A DNA stretch of 64,000 nucleotides from Diplonema papillatum. Its lineage: Eukaryota; Euglenozoa; Diplonemea; Diplonemida; Diplonemidae. Location: assembly GCA_030068145.1 (NCBI GenBank), contig JAPJBO010000312.1, forward strand, positions 124,001 through 188,000, read 5' to 3'. The position numbers and the translations under genes are program-made. The notes under the pieces were generated by a model. That model was not told where the DNA came from, ran no database searches, and saw only the letters and a list, made by a program, of their open reading frames with translations. Positions 32,701 to 44,149 of this stretch are shown piece by piece; position 1 is the first letter of the stretch, and each line of letters starts with the position of its first letter.

Positions 32701-34579
32701 ACGCGCCGGACGCGCGGGACGCCGCCTGCCAAACCGAATCGCCGCTGCCCTGCGGCCCTCCCGCGCCGCGGGGCAGCGACGCCGCGGTGCAGTGCGCGCT
32801 CAGCGCGGCGGAGGTCCGAGCCGCCCGGCTTGAGTTGGCAGAGACCCTGCACGAGTTCACCGGGCTCGAAATGCACTACGAGGACGCCCTCGCGACCATC
32901 GCCCGGCTGCGCGAGGCCGCGTCCGGCGCCGAACCGGTGCCGGAAGGCGGCGAGTCGCAGCGGCGGCCCGGGGCTGCCGCCGCGGCCGAGCCGCCCCGCG
33001 AAGCGCCGCGGCCCGCACGAGAGCCAGACCACCACCGAACCCAGCCCTCCGCGGAGCCCCCTGATTTTCCCGAGGACGCCCCGGCCTCCTCTGTTGAAAC
33101 CGAAAGCGCCTGCGTGTCCGTTGCCGACGAATTAGAAGCCATGAGGTACGCCACGATGTGATACAAACCATTGACTGGCGCATTGAGACCAAATGTTGCA
33201 TTGTAGCTACACCCCCCCTACAGAATAGCCGCATCCTGAGAAACCAAAGTAGCCTGCCTTTTGTAGTTTAAGCGTAGTTCAAGCACGCCTCAGCGTCCCC
33301 CGACGCCAGGAGGCGTTCCACGCGCGGAAAGTAAAGTGAAGTTCAGGGGGGTGTTAACAGAATGACCACCAGCTTTTCATGAATTACTCTTCAGCAGGGA
33401 AGCCGGCTTGTACGCGTTTATTTGAGATAGTCTTTCAAAGTGCCAGCGTTCTAAACCTCTCAAGCTCAAGTGCCCCTCGTGGTTCATTCCCGCATCGGAG
33501 ACCGAATTGAACAGAGTCTCTGGGGTTTGCAAAGCTAAAAAAAATAGAAGCGCGGTGTTTGTTTGTTCACGCCGGGGGGAAGTTAGCCTGTTAGTGAGTA
33601 AATGATGGTTAGGCTAATCTCCTCCCAAACACGTTGCGTTCTCTTTCGAGCTTACAATTTATTGTTTTACGAGAAATACTCGAGGGACTAACGAAAAAGT
33701 GCGAGGAATTCCTCAAAAAAAAAGAGGCTCGAAAAAAGAGGGTGAGGAATTCCTCACCTTTTTCCCGTTGGTGGTATCGTGTAGCCAAAACACTGCATCA
33801 CAGTCTACTCTCTGCTGGGCGTGGGCTGGCGGGCAGAAGTCTGGGGCTGCCACAGGGGCTGGAGCCGAGAAAGAGAGTCGAGGCTCAGAAGCAGCCCGGA
33901 TTTCTTGACAGATTCTCTCCGAGTCGGCACAAGTGCCTTGTTCCATGTGATCTCTGGTCTGCGTCTACTCGTGCCAATGATTTACCAGCACGCAGTATCG
34001 AGTGGTGGTTGAATTTGAAATGGGCTGTCGCCTCCAGGAATGTGCAGTGTTTATTGTGACAAACAGACTGAGAAGTGCAAACTTTCTCCACCTGTACCGT
34101 ACCGTTCGCCGGGGCGCACGGTATCGGGAGCCCCCCGGACCCATCCTGGAGAAAAGCTTCTCGGTCCCAGAGCGGCAAAAGAAAGTTGGTCGGGAAACCG
34201 AGGCAAAAACGAAGCTAATAACCTGCACAACACGGGGGGAAAATTTTGGGGGGCACAAAAAAAAAAAACAAGCCCCAAACAGGTTTTTGAATTTGAGTTT
34301 TTCCTCACCAAAAGTGAGGTTAGCGGGAGCATAAAAAAAAAAAAACATCTCAGGCGAGAGCAAGCCGCGCTTCTAGACGTGCTGCAGAGGCGCGACGCCG
34401 CAATGAGTGACTACCGAGCGGCACTGGAACACAAGGACCGCATCATTGCGTGTCTGGTCGAAGAGGTCGAAATGCACCAGCAACGGTTCGAGCAGCATTC
34501 GTCCAGCGCAGACGGCCGACGGCCAGTCCACGCTGCGCGCCTTCCAACCGGCGGGAAAGACTGGGTTTTGAATCTGTAG
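29754..34579 (+). CDS. Ser-rich protein with PH-like domain and coiled coil, three exons (29754-31911, 32407-33145, 34354-34579)
   Basis: The joined frame is exactly 1041 codons. The N-terminal 140 residues are globular. About residues 150-540 are disordered, rich in Ser, Thr and charged residues, with a recurring SLVAVAxRxL / TLVEVASKLM short motif. Residues about 545-700 (DYIFVCAVAWCC...RVLLLRREHLTL...IPVAEIDGV...FVDGFRSALDAV) have the strand-then-helix order of a PH-like lipid or protein-binding fold. Exon 2 ends, and exon 3 continues, a heptad-rich helix (EAM|RREQAALLDVLQRRD), predicting coiled coil. Joins: GAAG|GTGTGT to CGCGCAG|GC and TGAG|GTACGC to TCTCAG|G. The start is the first in-frame ATG. 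No family name can be given. Confidence 0.6.
31912..32406 (+). other. Intron 1 of the PH-like gene
   Basis: 495 nt, phase 1. The acceptor at CCGCGCAG|GCAACC is the one that keeps the following QIYGFFKKV frame; the nearer CTCTCAG at 32453 would shift phase. A C-run of 17 lies inside (32284-32300). Confidence 0.55.
33146..34353 (+). other. Intron 2 of the PH-like gene
   Basis: 1208 nt, phase 2, joining two halves of a coiled coil. It contains the 18-bp palindrome GGTGAGGAATTCCTCACC at 33741 with a near copy (GAGGAATTCCTC) 37 bp upstream. Confidence 0.55.
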
Positions 34580-34943
34580 CCGGGCTTGCCTTACGGTGCA
34601 TTGCGAAGGCTCAACGGAGGCGCGGGTGTGATCAGAGTTCCTGCAGGGCACCTGTGCACAAATGGATTCGCTTCCCCGCACGGTACACAACCCACTTGTC
34701 ACAATAAGTACAAATAATATTGCATGTCAACCTCCTTTGAAGAAGCATCTGTTCGTAGGAATGCTCGAGGCTGCACGCTTGAGAGGAAATGTGCAGCCCG
34801 CACAATGCACAGGTAGACCTGGGGGCTGGGCGCAAGCGTTCCACAAACAGGACCAATAGGTAGTGGAGTTGTTTATTTCCCCTAGCCTCCGCCGAAATGA
34901 GCACCCCACCAAATATTGGTTTCTGGTTGAATGTTTGGCCAAC

Positions 34944-35435
34944 ATGCAAACTATCGAAAAGTCATTCAAGCATTCGCAGCAAACAAAAGGTCAAAGTAGT
35001 ACTTTGCACCCTCTCCCCTGGTGCATGCAATCAATCGGGAACATTGTTTTTCCGATTCCTAAAAAACAATGCGGCACTGCCACGCCAACCCAACAAATTC
35101 TCGAAGAAATGCGTGGCCTAGAGCCTACTCCGGGCCACACGCCCGACACGGAGGCACTCCAATGTCCGAACTGCCACACACGAACGACGAAAACTGGCAC
35201 TGCAATAAAAGGCATCCACGGCCTGAGCATCCACCTGCGTTTTTGCAAGAAGAAACTACGACGCACACCACCACGCCACAGCACCACGCCTGCAAGCTCA
35301 GCAGGCAAAAGGGAGATTTGCCCGTACTGTCACAGCGACGGACAGACACCGAACAAACCACAATTCACAAGCCTACGACACCACAAACCGTGGTGCAAAA
35401 CTAAACACCGCAAACCAGGAGCTACGACCAGATAA
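34944..35435 (+). CDS. ORF with two C2HC zinc-finger-like motifs
   Basis: A frame of about 163 residues from its first ATG, with CPNCHTRTT...GLSIHLRFC and CPYCHSDGQ...LRHHKPWC, two C-x2-C...H-x3/4-C arrangements about 40 residues apart, and a basic C-terminus. The finger spacing resembles N-terminal fingers of some non-LTR retrotransposons, but no reverse transcriptase follows. Base composition is more A-rich than the host exons nearby. It may be a decayed mobile-element ORF or a small nucleic-acid-binding protein. Confidence 0.35.
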   Translation: MQTIEKSFKHSQQTKGQSSTLHPLPWCMQSIGNIVFPIPKKQCGTATPTQQILEEMRGLEPTPGHTPDTEALQCPNCHTRTTKTGTAIKGIHGLSIHLRFCKKKLRRTPPRHSTTPASSAGKREICPYCHSDGQTPNKPQFTSLRHHKPWCKTKHRKPGATTR

Positions 35436-36853
35436 CCAGCCACGATGCCAGAGTGCATTCAGAGTACCTTAACTGCGGAGGACAACAAGCAGTCGCCACT
35501 TACGCAAGAAAGAATTTTTTTTAGCAGCAAAAAGTTCACACATTAACTACAGCTAGGTCTACAACCAGCTGAGTTTTCACCACTACTACTACACCTGCTG
35601 TTGCCAAACCTTCTCTTTCTACTACCCGACCCTCCCCACCGCACGTCCTCCTCAACCTAAAAGAAAGTAAGAACGCATATTACAGACCGATACGAGCTGC
35701 ATGGCAACCCCTGCTCAACATGCATGCGCGTGGGGGGCCCAAGGCTAAATTCAAAGCGAATTTCTTCTTGGTGTCGGTCGCAACACTTACAAACATGGCT
35801 AGCCGTAGTTAAAGTGTATAAGCATACCTACTACCCTGCCTCACAGCCTCAATGGTCAACCGGAGACCCTAAAACACCGAACCTCTAAACCACAATAAAC
35901 GCTAAACAATGTTTTGAAGGCTTACGTTGCCGCGCATTTCGTGTTCGCTTGAACTGTGGTGCCCTCTCGTTGCCCCTTACTGGTACAAACTAGGAGGTTA
36001 TAGTGAGCGATAGTTTCCCTGACTGCAACAGTACCAACATGGAAAGTCGGTTGTCATGAACCAAGTATGGCAATGCTTTTTCGTCATGGCAACCGCAGGT
36101 TCTCCTGTTCAAACCTACGCTGCTTCGTCGTCTTCTCCACTCTAGCCCTGCACGTGTCTTGCACCCCTTCCTTTGCCAGCTCTTGCTAGCACAGCTCTGC
36201 CTGCTCTAAACTACCCGAGCTTCGCTGATGCAACAAGTTTTCTCTCTTTCAAAGGAAGAAATGGGTTCACTTCCACAACCACGGAACGAAGAACGGGGGA
36301 CATATTTGTATACACGAAGGAACAGAGTTCGAGGACTGAGTAACGAGTCTTCGCCAGTAGCATCGTACAAAGCACTCCCGTGTCAATGTGCCAACGAAAC
36401 GACCCCCCCATGTTACTTGCCCACCTCCCTCCCGAGCGGATGCGTTGTTGTTGTTGTTGCTGTTGTTGTTGTTGAAACCCCTGCTGAATCAATTGCAAGG
36501 CCCTTTGGGTCCTTCCCCGCTCGCGAGCGCAGCCTCTGTACATGCGTCGTTTGTGTCTCCTTTCCACCGCCTGTTCTTTGTGTGGCCTGCTGTATACTTC
36601 TCCCTTTTGCAGTATCGTGTGCTTAAGCGACTTTGACACGCTTGTTCATTGGTTAGGCACGTCGTTGAATCTCGAGAGAGCTTGAAAGGGCGGAGCCGAC
36701 AGGTCGGAAAGAGTTTCCAGGTATCAATACAAAAGAAACGGGGTCATTCAGTTTTAGCAGCTGAGAGGGGCGTGCTGTTGACAGAAAGCATCCGCAGCAG
36801 ACGCACGTTCACAATCCTGTTTTTAGAAGCCGGCGGGCATGTAAGCAAAAGCA
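35436..36853. other. Intergenic, no gene seen
   Basis: A/T-richer than the flanks. Contains a GTT microsatellite at 36444-36474. Frames through it are short. Confidence 0.4.
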
Positions 36854-39800
36854 ATGCAATGCACGGGGAGGGTGGTTGTGAAGCGTGGATTCAGCGATGA
36901 ATCCGGATCGCCGGACCCTCCGTGCTACGAGCCTTCGGTCGAACAGGCGGAAGAATTGAAGAGAATGTTCGCCAGCCTTCCCGAGGCCACCCAGATGCAA
37001 GCTTTCGCGGCCGCGACCCTGTGTATTGCTTACATATCGGGACGGCATCAGGCTTCCTTGCAAGTCTTGTTTTCGATGCCAACGGCAGGTCCGACAAGAG
37101 ATGCACAGCTCATGTCACGGAAGTTCCATGAAGCTGACTGCCTGACGTGGGAGGACAAGATTGTGGATGGGTTTTACGACCCCGGGGGCTCCCGGGATTT
37201 TTTAGATGACTTGACGCAGTATCAAGGAGTCGTTCTCAGAAGTGACTATGACACCGGACGGCGCGAGGTCATTGTCATTGACTCGAGGTACGACGAACGG
37301 CTGCGCAGGGCACTCGACGTTCTCAAGACGTTGAGCAGGAACACCGACCCCAGGGCGAAGTTGTGCGAGGTACTTCACTTTTCCCTTGTTTCCACGGTTG
37401 GCAGACAAGGGGCTTGCTCTGGTGTTGCATCTCCCGGATACAGCAGGTTTTCCTTGATTCATGGTAGTGAAACGCGCGTTACGCTCTCGCTATTTATTTA
37501 TTTTCGGGAGGTCTGTTGCGACTTGTTCCCGGATTAGGATGACACGTACTACTACTTCTACGACGGGAGGTCTGCTGGCGTGAGCGTGGGCGTGATTCAC
37601 CCGCGTACCAAAAAAAGCCCGTTTTGGTACGCGCGTGGTACGCGCGTGAAGAGCGTGGGAAGAATCCTACGTATTCTGTCCTTTACAGGCTTCGCATGGC
37701 CGTTTGTCTGTACTCGTGAACGGCGCTACGCTTTCAACCTCGTGCAACGTGTTTCCGACTGGGCGGGGGAGTGGTGGCTGGCGCCAAAATCTTTACACAA
37801 CAGAATATTGTCTGTTGCCAAATTCAGGTTCTGTCCGACGCCGCGCAACCCCTCAGCTTCACTACATTCATGAACTGGGACCAGATTCCCATATAGGCAG
37901 GCCTTACGTTCAGCATGCTGAACGTACTAATTTATTTAGTTTCTTTTTGTACACATGCTGAATCAGTACGTGTACACGTGCTGAAATCAGTACGTTATCA
38001 GCACGTACTATCTTTTTCCCCTGTACACACACAGACTAAGAATAGTCAGTTCATACTGGTACTGCACCATTCTTCCTGCGTCTCGCTGCTCGCCACAAAA
38101 TAAATGGCCGGAAGGCCACTAATTGTGGGTTTTGTGTCCGCTAATAAACGTCAAGCTGTCGAGTCGACTTAGCTGCAAGTAAGCCACTCGCACGCAAGGA
38201 ATCAAGAAGAGCGAATGAAATGCGTCTTGTAGTGCAACCAAAGCCAGGCGGCCAATGAAGGAGATCTTTGCTGAAACGGCACAAGAGAGAAAAAGAAACG
38301 AGAACTCAGAATGCCTAAAAATGTAGGCAAGGGGGGAAAACGAGTGATTCTGTGTCCAAGATGCCACCAAAGGCCGCCCAAGCAGGCCCATGCAGATATT
38401 TTCGAAGCTGGGCGAATACAACAAAGCATCAAATGGGTCGGAGGCAACTTCTGGTTGGTTGGCGTCTGGTGGGAGCAAGCTGGCTTGGATGCCTATATGC
38501 ATGACAGACAAACCCGTTTCGTCGGGCTTACGCGAGTCGGGAAATTTGGTGCATCGTACCGTTTACGGTCGCTACGCGGGCTGGAAAATCAAGTGTTTGC
38601 AATCAGAACACTGGGGGGATTATGAAGACTTCCGCCATACACTAAATAGAGGGGGCCACACATGATATGACCATTAATTAGAGTATAAGAGACAAGATAC
38701 CGCAGTACGTCGGCAGATCCTGCTGTGGCTTACACCGCGACACTGAAGGGGTTGAGGCCGGAGAGAAGGCAAAGACATGCAGCACTGGCAAGTGAGCCCC
38801 CTATGCTCTATTTCTTTTTGCCCGGGGCCTCTACGTACTGATTTTCAGTAGGTATTCAGCTCCAAGACAAAACAGCTGCGTAAGCCCTGCATATAGGTGT
38901 GAGGTTTCGAATGGGTTGCATGGCTTCAGCAATGTAGCGCTCCCAAATATCCTATGCCAAGCCGATGCCTCGGGGAAGGCACCTCGGGACATGACTCTGT
39001 GTGCTGATCATCGCAACCAGGGCCTGGGGTGAGAAGTGGCGGAGGGCTTTCCAGAACATGATTCCACTGCCACTCGCTGGATCAGTGGGTCGAGATTTGA
39101 TGATGTTGAGCATCACGTCCGCCTTAACCCAGTCGGAGGCATCTCGGTACTGTCTCATGAACAGAGTCGACGATGACGTTGTCCGTTGCGTGTTGATCAA
39201 AGCTCTGATTCCTCCCTCCAGTGCACCAGACACCCTCGCGGCTCTTCAACCCCCCTTCGGTTTGCAACTCATCAAGCCCTGCAACGGACATGAAGCGCAG
39301 ACTACCTCCTACTCAACTACACTACTGCCTGTGGGAGGGTGTACGCCCGGTACGACGTGCTCAGCGCACTAAAACAGACATTTTTGAATCACGCGCGTGA
39401 AAAAACGGAGCTTTTTTAGTCACGCGCGTCACGCGCGTATTTTACGATGAGTGGGAGGGCGAGCGGGTGGAACGCGCGTTTCACTACCACATCGTCGTCA
39501 GCGACTTTTGAACGTTTGCGTGTCCATACAATCTGGTCCATACAAGAGACTTTACCTGTGTAAATAACCACCTCACGGAAGCCTTTTTGCTCCTGGGCAG
39601 CAGCTGGAAAAGCCGGGGTCGCTATCGTGAACATGTCATCAAATAATTCCACAGATCAAGTCCGTCATCGGTACCGTTTCAGGACGGTATGAAGGTGACA
39701 AGGAGGAAAGATGTGAACGAGACTTGCTCGGGAAACCCGTAATCCGGCAGCTGGGCTCGATCCGGGAAGGTGTGTGCCGACACTTCTCGTTGTTAGCCAA

Positions 39801-39904
39801 GTACTTCGCCGATCATCTTGGAATACCGGCTTGGCTGCAACGCGGTTCTAAGGGAGGCAGAGCCCCGGATTCTCGGCATTCATGGGCTGTCTACTACATC
39901 GCAG
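36854..39904 (+). CDS. EDR1/CTR1/ARMC3-type papain-like domain protein, at least two exons (36854-37369, 39655-39904)
   Basis: Exon 1 encodes 172 residues ending in the family signature WEDKIVDGFYDPGG...REVIVIDSRYDERLRRALD. Exon 2 (phase 0) reads SIREGVCRHFSLLAKYFADH followed by LGIPAWLQRG and HSWAVYYIA, matching the Cys-Arg-His box and the later His of the EDR1 domain, a transglutaminase/papain-like fold placed before the kinase in plant EDR1 and CTR1 and after armadillo repeats in ARMC3. The distance between the blocks fits the family only if the 2285-nt intron is removed. Exon 2 ends at GCAG|GTACGC, but I found no next exon before retroelement debris at 40.4 kb, so the gene is either truncated or continues in short exons. 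The ATG at 36854 is the first in frame; an upstream exon is possible. Confidence 0.6.
37461..39489. mobile_element. Terminal-inverted-repeat element inside the EDR1-type intron
   Basis: TGGTAGTGAAACGCGCGTT at 37462-37480 recurs perfectly inverted at 39470-39488, just inside the intron ends. Inside each end lies a further hairpin built from ACGCGCGT and TTTTGGTACGCG-type words (37602-37633 and 39391-39429). Interior frames are short; a minus-strand frame at 38952-39233 is the best of them but has no recognised domain. No target duplication was found. It looks like a non-autonomous DNA transposon of about 2.03 kb. Confidence 0.55.
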
Positions 39905-40427
39905 GTACGCCATTTGCATTTTGCTGTCTGAAACCCCACTTTACCCAAGCACTGACTTTGAAGGAACCACCTCGCCTCTCAAGTCCTCCCCCCGATGTGC
40001 AGTCACAATCTACGTGTTGGTGGTTGATCAGAGTTCCTAACCTGAAAATGACAGGGTAAATACCAATGGGAAAACGATCAACCGGCACGCACAAACAAAA
40101 CATATTGCCGGCTGGACCATCACGTGAGGACATTGACCTAACACGTGGTTCGGTTGTTACAGCACTTGGGATCCCTTCGGTTCTTTGTCTGGCAGCTTTT
40201 CGAGCATTTCCTAGCAATCCAGTCTTCGTGTCACACGACGGAGAGAACACGCACTTGGAATGTCCGCCAACCGGCCTGGCGCTTAGCGGAAACTCGGTCA
40301 CCGAACGGACGTGAAGTCCTGAAGCGAAGAGCATTTCAAAAAAGAGAATGAAGTGGAGCAGTGGAGTGGGTGAAGCAGGCGACCGAGCACCATCCCGTCC
40401 GCTTTTCATTTTCGCCCGGACAATGGT

Positions 40428-41640
40428 CGGCTTCGGCCGATCATCCGGTTGGCGGGGGATGCCGGCGCGTCCGCGGACGCGTACCTAAGGTCTCTGCTAG
40501 GGGCCTTGGGAGGCGGAGCCGCTGAGTGGGACGGCGCAGTGGGTGATGCCTTGGCTTGCATGCGCCTCCGCGCCCACAACCACTCCCGCGACTTCAACGA
40601 GCTCGTCCGGCCAGTGTCTCTCGCCCACGATGCTCCTTCCCCTCACCGGCGAGTGAGCTCCGCCGACGCCTCTCTCTCAGACTCGGTCGATTACGCCGCC
40701 ATCTCTGCCGCCACGGCGGCCAGCGCCCCCGCCTCAGCTGCTGCCGCATCTGCTGCCGCTGTCGCAGCTGACCCCTCCGCCGCCTCGTCTTTCGTTGCTG
40801 CACCGCGAACCCCCTCCGGGATTCCGCTCCCGGGAACCGGACTGCGACGAAGAGGTCGCCGGGCCCTGCAGGTAGACGTGCCGGACACCCCCGCGAGGCG
40901 GGTGACGATTGCGGAGCCCCCGACGATATCCGGCGCCTGGATAGCCAGGTGGAGCGCCTCGCCGGGATGGTGCTGGCCCTCGTGGAACGCTCCTCGCTCC
41001 CTCAGCGCCCATCTGCCCATCGCAGCATGGAGGTGCCGCCTCCGCCTTCCCTCGTCATGTTCCGCCGCCACGACGCGGCGGAATATGACGCCCGCGAAAA
41101 TGCGTTGACCCGGGCGCGCGGAGCGGAGGATCGGAGGGTTTGGTCTTGCGCCGGTGGAGAGATCACCTGTTCCAACCAAATGGGTCCGACTTCGAGCCTC
41201 CCGTAGGAGCCGGTCTTCCCGTATAGGCCGGCGAAGACAGCTCCCCGTGACCCTCTGTCCAAATGCTATCCTGGACGCAATGCCTTGTCGCAGGATGTGG
41301 GCCTCCGGGCGTTTTTTTTTTTTTTTTTTTGGAAGCGGCCCTGCACCATGGGGGCATCCTCCATCCTCCTTCATGGATCTGGGCAGGCCCCTTACCATGG
41401 ATATTCGAAGGCGTGTTGGACGTGATCAGGTCATGTGATGGACCTGCTGAAGTACGGTGTCGCTGAGGTGGCACACGACCATGAGAGTCGTGCTCCCCGC
41501 CTTCTCGGTTCCCAAGAAGAGCGGAGGGGAGAGGTTCGTGGGTTGACAATTTCGTCATCGTGGGCAGTTCTGAGAAATTTGCACGTTTCGCCCGGCGCTG
41601 TCGTGAGGTAAACTGCGTGCTCAACGACGACGAGGCCAGT
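40428..41640 (+). pseudogene. Decayed retroelement: gag-like coiled coil and deleted reverse transcriptase
   Basis: The frame from about 40428 reads AGDAGASADAYLRSLLGAL and a long Ala/Ser-rich segment, then needs a frame change near 40925 to continue as LDSQVERLAGMVLALVERS, a coiled coil. Around 41481-41540 the reverse transcriptase motif PAFSVPKKSGGERFV appears and then, one frame over and with no intervening palm, WVDNFVIVGSSEKFARFARR at 41539. The motif-A and motif-B regions are therefore deleted. VDNF matches motif C of the element at the left edge, so this is probably a broken relative. It ends at the GCGCC-rich repeat. Confidence 0.55.
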
Positions 41641-41653
41641 ACGGGGACCCCCT

Positions 41654-41785
41654 CACAGTGTGGCTCCTGGGGCCTGGCGCGTTTGGCGTGGCGCGGCGCG
41701 CGCCAAGCGCGCCAAGCCTGGCGCGTTCGGCGCGTTTGGCGCACCCTGTAGCCCCAAGGAAGTTTAGGTTCCCTCGGGTGCTTTG
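41654..41785 (+). repeat. GCGCCAAA-rich dispersed element, copy 1
   Basis: Begins CAGTGTGGCTCCTGGGGCC, continues as a GGCGCGTTTGGCG-type array, and ends CCTGTAGCCCCAAGGAA. It is nearly identical, in reverse, to 52533-52662. Confidence 0.7.
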
Positions 41786-41919
41786 TGATCCGCCGCGAAG
41801 TTCTCTCCTGGTGCAATCCGGAGAGACCGGCGTCGAGTTTCCGCTCTCAGCCGGTTCCCTCGAGCGGCAACCCTCAGGGAGAGAGAGCGCCAGACACAAT
41901 CCATCTTAAAAAAGGACCA

Positions 41920-41941
41920 CACACTAATGCAACAAATTTAC
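41920..41941 (+). repeat. Solo tail of the non-LTR element
   Basis: CACTAATGCAACAAATTTAC plus two flanking bases, exactly as at 27849-27870. Preceding sequence is unrelated. Confidence 0.5.
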
Positions 41942-42499
41942 CAGTTGTAGGCGGTTCGGAGCTCGGTGACTGCAGGCAAAGACGCCAGAATATTAGCTGG
42001 TCCGACAGAACAAGCCGTCCGTGAAACGTTATTGGCAGCAGGATTCGGGCTCGTTGGCGGGGTCGATGGGGGCTCGGGGGCTGCATTTCGCAGCACACAT
42101 TTTCGGTTGTGCACATGAAATTCTGCCTTTGTTGCCCGCATCGCACTCCCAGCCCTTCTTCTTCGGTCGTTGCAGCTTCAACTCAGTAGGTTTACCACAC
42201 AGGCAATGGCAGTACACGTCGGAGGAGCTCGTGGATTCGGACTCAGAGTCGTCTGAATCGGATTCAGATTCCGGTTCGGAGTCGGACGTTTCTCTGCGCC
42301 GCTTGCTAGGGCTGCAGGCCTGGCCGGTGGGGCGGCTTGTTCCTGTTCGTGTGTCCTGTTCTGCGACTTCGGCCACCACACAACGTAAGCACACTCTCCC
42401 CGGTAGCTCCGGTCAGTTGACCTCCGCCGGGCTTAAAAAAGTTCCCTCCCTCCCGGTGATGATGGTATCGCGCCATGAACTTCTTCCCTCCGCGAGGGT

Positions 42500-43735
42500 C
42501 CCCCGGTGGCATCGTGCAGCGTTTCCCCTCGGCAGAGGGCTGGCTTCCCCGTGCGGGAAATAACGTCGCACTCCCTCCAGAGGGCTCCCCAGCAGGGGTG
42601 GCATCGTGCAGTGTTTTCCCCTCAGCAGAGGGCTGGCTTCCCCGTGCGGAAAATGACGTCGCATCCCCTCCGCAGAGGTCTCCCCAGCAGGGGTGGCATC
42701 GTGCAGCGTTTTCCCCTCAGCAGAGGGCTGGCTTCCCCGTGCGGAAAATGACGTCGCATCAGGGCTCCCCAGCAGGGGTGGCATCGTGCAGCGTTTCCCC
42801 CTCAGCAGAGGGCTGGCTTCCCCGTGCGGAAAATGACGTCGCATCCCCTCCGCAGAGGGCTCCCCAGCAGGGGTGGCATCGTGCAGCGTTTTCCCCTCAG
42901 CAGAGGGCTGGCTTCCCCGTGCGGAAAATGACGTCGCATCCCCTCCGCAGAGGTCTCCCCAGCAGGGGTGGCATCGTGCAGCGTTTTCCCCTCAGCAGAG
43001 GGCTGGCTTCCCCGTGCGGAAAATGACGTCGCATCCCTCCGCAGAGGGCTCCCCAGCAGGGGTGGCATCGTGCAGCGTTTTCCCCTCAGCAGAGGGCTGG
43101 CTTCCCCGTGCGGAAAATGACGTCGCATCCCCTCCGCAGAGGGCTCCCCAGCAGGGGTGGCATCGTGCAGCGTTTTCCCCTCAGCAGAGGGCTGGCTTCC
43201 CCGTGCGGAAAATGACGTCGCATCCCCTCCGCAGAGGGCTCCCCAGCAGGGGTGGCATCGTGCAGCGTTTTCCCCTCAGCAGAGGGCTGGCTTCCCCGTG
43301 CGGAAAATGACGTCGCATCCCCTCCGCAGAGGGCTCCCCAGCAGGGGTGGCATCGTGCAGCGTTTTCCCCTCAGCAGAGGGCTGGCTTCCCCGTGCGGAA
43401 AATGACGTCGCATCCCCTCCGCAGAGGGCTCCCCAGCAGGGGTGGCATCGTGCAGCGTTTTCCCCTCAGCAGAGGGCTGGCTTCCCCGTGCGGAAAATGA
43501 CGTCGCATCCCCTCCGCAGAGGGCTCCCCAGCAGGGGTGGCATCGTGCAGCGTTTCCCCCTCAGCAGAGGGCTGGCTTCCTCGTGCGGAAAATGACGTCG
43601 CATCCCCTCCGCAGAGGGCTCCCCAGCAGGGGTGGCATCGTGCAGCGTTTCCCCCTCAGCAGAGGGCTGCTTCCCCTTGCGGGAAATGACGTCGCATCCC
43701 CTCCGCAGAGGGCTCCCCAGCAGGGGTGGCATCGT
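42500..43735 (+). repeat. 95-bp tandem array, about 13 units
   Basis: Each unit holds GGCATCGTGCAGCGTTTTCC, GGCTGGCTTCCCCGTGCGG and AAAATGACGTCGCATCCCC. Several central units are nearly identical with exact 95-bp spacing; one unit is shortened near 42760. The overlapping 82-residue frames are artefacts of the period. Confidence 0.9.
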
Positions 43736-44149
43736 CGCTTCTTTGTAGCACATGCGGAGAAAAGAGAAAGAGAGACATAAATAGAGACAGAGAGGGTTTG
43801 GAGGAGGACGCTGGCGTGCGTCGGGGCCAGTGAGAAGCACCGGCCACCTTGCTAGATAAATCCTGCCGCGGAAAAGGAGCCCTTTCATTCGCTGGGGTCA
43901 GCACCCCTGCGGAGGCCCTCTTCCGTGCCTTCACGCGGAAGGAAACAGTAGGCAGGATTGTATCGGTCTGTGTTGAGCAAGGATTTTTTCTTCCTTGTCG
44001 CACAAGGGGAAAGGAGGAGAAAAACAAACGATCCAGGGCAGTGCGGAGGGGATGCAGTAATCACGCTTCCAGCCTCGTGCGTGCATGATGAGTGCCCGAT
44101 GCTCTCTGCGGAGCGGGAGGAAGTCAGCCCTCTGCTGAGGGATAAAGCT

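Noticed and set aside
42500..43735. CRISPR-like array
   Set aside because: The 95-bp units are head-to-tail with no unique spacers, and the genome is eukaryotic.
42475..43888. Many 80-180-residue frames across the 95-bp array
   Set aside because: Same start and stop recur every 95 bp; no codon bias or domain.
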